Assembly (NCBI RefSeq): GCF_022605165.1
Contig: NC_063070.1
Coordinates: 1,922,001-1,986,000, forward strand
DNA length: 64,000 bases
Reading direction: 5' to 3'
Source: Purpureocillium takamizusanense
Lineage: Eukaryota > Ascomycota > Sordariomycetes > Hypocreales > Ophiocordycipitaceae
The notes under the pieces are model-generated. The model had not been told where the DNA came from. It saw only the letters and a list, made by a program, of their open reading frames with translations, and searched no databases. The position numbers were made by a program, and so were the translations under genes. Shown piece after piece: positions 61,282 through 64,000 of the stretch (positions within the stretch are counted from its first letter, which is position 1; every line of letters starts with the position of its first letter).

Positions 61282-62071
61282 CATTTAGCGGCATAGCAAT
61301 TGCATATCTGTTTCCTGTTGAGCATGGATCATTCATTGCCAGAAGGCCGCCGCCACAGCAATCCCTGAGCGTTTAAGGTAGGGCTTCGGGCCCGCGCAAC
61401 TCGTTCACACCCAATGCATACTGGCGAAAGGTGTTGGGACGATGGAAGCCAGACTCGAGACATGGCCTCAACCACCTCAGATTGAACATGGCCCGGGCGG
61501 GGTTGGGGCCGCTAACGACGATCCGCTGGAGGACAGCCCGACACCAGGGCGGGTTTCCCGCGGCGCTACCTAGGGACCCTTGGTGCATGACGGGGCGGGC
61601 GCTGCAACAGTGCAGGCATGCCCACGGGACCCGGGAGGCCTGGCCAGGCCAGGGGGGGAGGCGAGGTTTGGATGCCATGGAACGCAAGCACACCTACTAG
61701 GTACCTTAGTAGGTAACTAGCAGTACCCAGGGTCTCGTCGTGTTCGGGCGTCCAGTCGGCGCAAAAACTCTGAGCCGCCACTCCATACTACTGTAGTCGA
61801 ACGCGGCCGGCGTCGAGCGCGACCCCAATCGACTGCCCGACCCGCTCGTCTCCTCTTCTCACGTCTTCCCCCTCATTGCCCGTGGCCTCCTGGAGACGAC
61901 TCAGCGACGCGGGCTCGGCGAGCGAGCAACGTACACACACCACAACGTCACTTGCCTCGTGGATTGACGACCAAGGCCAGGGGGGTCCCGACTCCTGCCT
62001 TCGACCCGATTCGAGAGAGGTGCCGATCGCTCCACCACCCCCCCCCCCCCCGCATTTCAATCCGCCTGCCC
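61282..62071. other. Intergenic region / GATA gene leader
   Basis: From 61876 to 62133 a frame without an ATG stays open and reads plausibly (CCCC run at about 62036-62051 giving poly-Pro). It might be an upstream exon of the GATA gene in another frame, but I treat it as leader. Confidence 0.4.
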
Positions 62072-62716
62072 ATGTCCATCACGAGCCTCAGCCCGGGCCG
62101 TGGTCCATGCACGCGCTCGCCCCGGGACAATAAGCGGGCTGCAAAGGGCACCGTCGACGCTTGGCGTCAGGAGCAGCAGCAACAAAGCGAGCCGGGCCGC
62201 CGTCACACTCGCGATGTCGAGCCCAAGGCCCGTCCGGGAGGCGACGGGGGTTTCGAGATGGTACGCGGGCGCCAGGCTACACAACCGACCAACCCTCGTC
62301 GGGCGCCTCGGGGAATCAACTGACAGCGCTGACCGAGCCGCAGATCCGCCGCGAGCTGGAGGCCGACTGTAGCATCGTCATATCGAGCTCGCCCCTCGCC
62401 ACGCCGGTGAAGCAGGAGAGGAGCACGGCGGCCAAGGCGGCGGTGCCGCCCCAACAAGCACGGCAGGCGCTCAAGACCCGGCGACAGGTATGTGTCTCCC
62501 TGCCCCGCCCCGGCCCGTGCGTGTGCGGTCGATCGGAGAGGCTGACCGGAGCAGCGCCTGAGCAACGCCGTCATGAGATGCCACTCGTGTGGCACGGGGG
62601 ACACGCCTGAGTGGCGGCAAGGCCCGGACGGGCCAGGGACGCTGTGCAACGTATGCGGTCTTGTCTTTCAGAAACAGCAGAGGCGGTTATTGCGGGACGC
62701 TGGCAGGCGATGGTAA
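62072..62716 (+). CDS. Small GATA zinc-finger protein with white-collar-type finger
   Basis: Exons 62072-62260, 62344-62487 and 62555-62716 join in phase 0 at both junctions to give 164 aa. The C-terminal domain has one GATA finger, C-x2-C-x18-C-x2-C, with TPEWRQGPDGPGTLCNVCGL followed by basic QKQQRR. The 18-residue loop is the form found in White Collar-1/-2 and plant GATA factors rather than the 17-residue loop of AreA/NIT2. The rest is low-complexity, with an RRELEADCSIVISS segment and a Lys/Arg-rich stretch before the finger. No PAS domain is present, so it is not a photoreceptor subunit. It probably binds GATA sites in the nucleus. The start at 62072 is the first ATG; an upstream exon cannot be excluded. 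Confidence 0.75.
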
Positions 62717-63445
62717 TGGCATGGAAGGTCAATAATATATACTGGTAGCGAGCGAGCATGAATTGCTTATTGTTGTGTTGGTTTGACTTTCTTGACACGT
62801 CGTGTCTGTTCTGATTGTGCTCATCGCACCTTCCATTGCAAGCGCCTGGTGAGGGCGGGGTGGATGCGCTGCGAGGGGTCGGTCGGTGGCAGGCTGGCCG
62901 GATTTTCTCTACTTCATACGATGATGTCAAATTGCCAACCCTGCCTCATGCCATCACCGCAAACTTCATATCTCTGCCGCTCTGCAGACTGCAAGTCTGC
63001 CCTCAGGACGTCTGTTAAGGCCGGCCCGCGACGAGCGCTCCTCCGACATCAATCGCCCGGGCGGGCCGTGGGGCACGCGGGCCGGCATCGGGAGGGGCAG
63101 GGGGCGCTCACAGACGGGCTGCGTTCCCGAGGGTGGCATTGCCTGGGCTGCCTGCCGGGTATCCCGCTGATGAGTCCTCGTTGCTGACGTCTCGCCCCCA
63201 GCGGGGGCTCACCCTGCCGCACTTTCAGTACCCTAAGTTCCATGCCTCGCACCGCGCAGCCGCAGGTGGTGGTGTGTGCCGCATGCACAACAACTCAACG
63301 CGCATCCGCAAGTCACAGACCCCGCAGGAGGGCATCACTCATGCTTCGACCCGCCGCTGCCAACCATTGACCGAGCCCGCCGACAGGTGCGACGCCGACC
63401 TCGCGCCATTGAAACGAGCTCGCCGACGGGAACGACCGCCGACAA
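62717..63445. other. Intergenic region
   Basis: No gene is supported; it contains the promoter of the last gene. Confidence 0.45.
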
Positions 63446-64000
63446 ATGTCACAGCCGGACCAGGTCACGTCGCGGCCAGTTGCGTGAGCACCGCCTTCCT
63501 CCCCCCCGTCCTTCCCCCGGGGGGTTCACCCACGCCCGCTACGTGACGCCCGTCATCGAGCCGTGGGCTTGCTGTCTGCCACGATGTCGGCTCCGCTGAC
63601 CGCCTCGCCTATAGGTGCCTCCACTGCCGCCGACGGCGTTCGTACTGCTCCAAGGAGAAGCCGACGTGCTCGCGGTGCCGCGACGCGGGGCTCGAGTGCG
63701 TCTACGAGGGTGCGCGCAAGGTCCTCGTCAACGAGACGTACCTGCGCGAGCTCGAGGCCAAGGCCAAGGCGCTCGACAAGGTTCTGGCCGGCGGCGGCGC
63801 CGCGACCAAGAGCGGCGAGGTCCCCGAGGACCATGACGCCGGCCAGGCTAAACCTCACCACCATCATAACGACTTTGACGAGCACGAGCCGCTGGCCGCT
63901 CTGACCCGGCTGAGCCTCAACTCGACCAGTACGTCGACGCGCACAGCCCGCATCCATGGGCGTTCATCTCATCGCGAACCGCTCGCTGACCTCACAGGCT
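63446..64000 (+). CDS. Zn(II)2Cys6 transcription factor, 5' part only
   Basis: Exon 1 (63446-63483, MSQPDQVTSRPV) joins exon 2 (63615-63928) across a 131-nt GTGAGC...TATAG intron. The join places Ala before the zinc cluster CLHCRRRRSYCSKEKPTC, which continues SRCRDAGLEC (C-x2-C-x6-C-x6-C-x2-C-x6-C). A basic/heptad linker (NETYLRELEAKAKALDKVL) should form the dimerising coiled coil. A His/Asp-rich stretch follows. A second intron (GTACGT at 63929, CACAG at 63997) leads to exon 3, which the window end cuts after three bases. The activator domain lies outside. Confidence 0.75.

Noticed and set aside
61876..62133. Upstream in-frame extension as first exon of the GATA gene
   Set aside because: The frame has no ATG and differs from the frame of the spliced GATA reading; no donor site joins them cleanly.

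Overview
The window comes from a GC-rich filamentous ascomycete, most likely a hypocrealean Sordariomycete. Genes carry short GT-AG introns (about 45-150 nt). The protein families are typically fungal: Zn2Cys6 factors, a GATA factor, a Crh-type GH16, a GPI-anchored Cys-rich protein, a Sec7-PH ArfGEF and a YAT amino acid permease. One island is TA-saturated in the way that repeat-induced point mutation (RIP) produces. I saw no rRNA, convincing tRNA or CRISPR.

Left part (0-15.4 kb): a membrane sulfatase-superfamily protein (three exons, minus strand); an intronless secreted protein that looks bacterial; a secreted Asn/Gly-rich protein; a secreted HNH (DUF1524-type) nuclease with four exons; and a GH16 Crh-type cell-wall enzyme whose reading frame is broken by one extra G. 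Four of these products carry signal peptides, so this stretch serves the cell surface and exterior. It is followed by about 4 kb with no gene I can support.

Middle part (19.3-36.6 kb): a degraded accessory island. It holds a Zn2Cys6 factor with frame problems, a clearly broken fragment of RNA polymerase II largest subunit (RPB1), and a RIP-mutated Tad-type LINE on the minus strand enclosed by long inverted repeats. It also holds a HEAT-repeat relic, a second transcription-factor relic, a 0.7-kb MITE with perfect 82-bp terminal inverted repeats and three copies of a tRNA/SINE-like repeat. One intact gene, a secreted bicovalent FAD (BBE-like) oxidase, sits among these remnants.

Right part (36.8-64 kb): ordinary gene space. 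It contains a GPI-anchored Cys-rich wall protein, a 1454-aa Sec7-PH exchange factor, a DUF4863 (4-hydroxylaminobenzoate lyase-like) protein and a membrane alpha/beta-hydrolase, followed by a long gene-poor stretch. That stretch has one degenerate gene and three small two-exon genes that would be easy to miss. It ends with an amino acid permease, a small GATA factor with a white-collar-type 18-residue finger loop and the 5' part of a Zn2Cys6 factor, all on the plus strand. I could not run searches; identifications rest on motifs read by eye and on splice-phase arithmetic.
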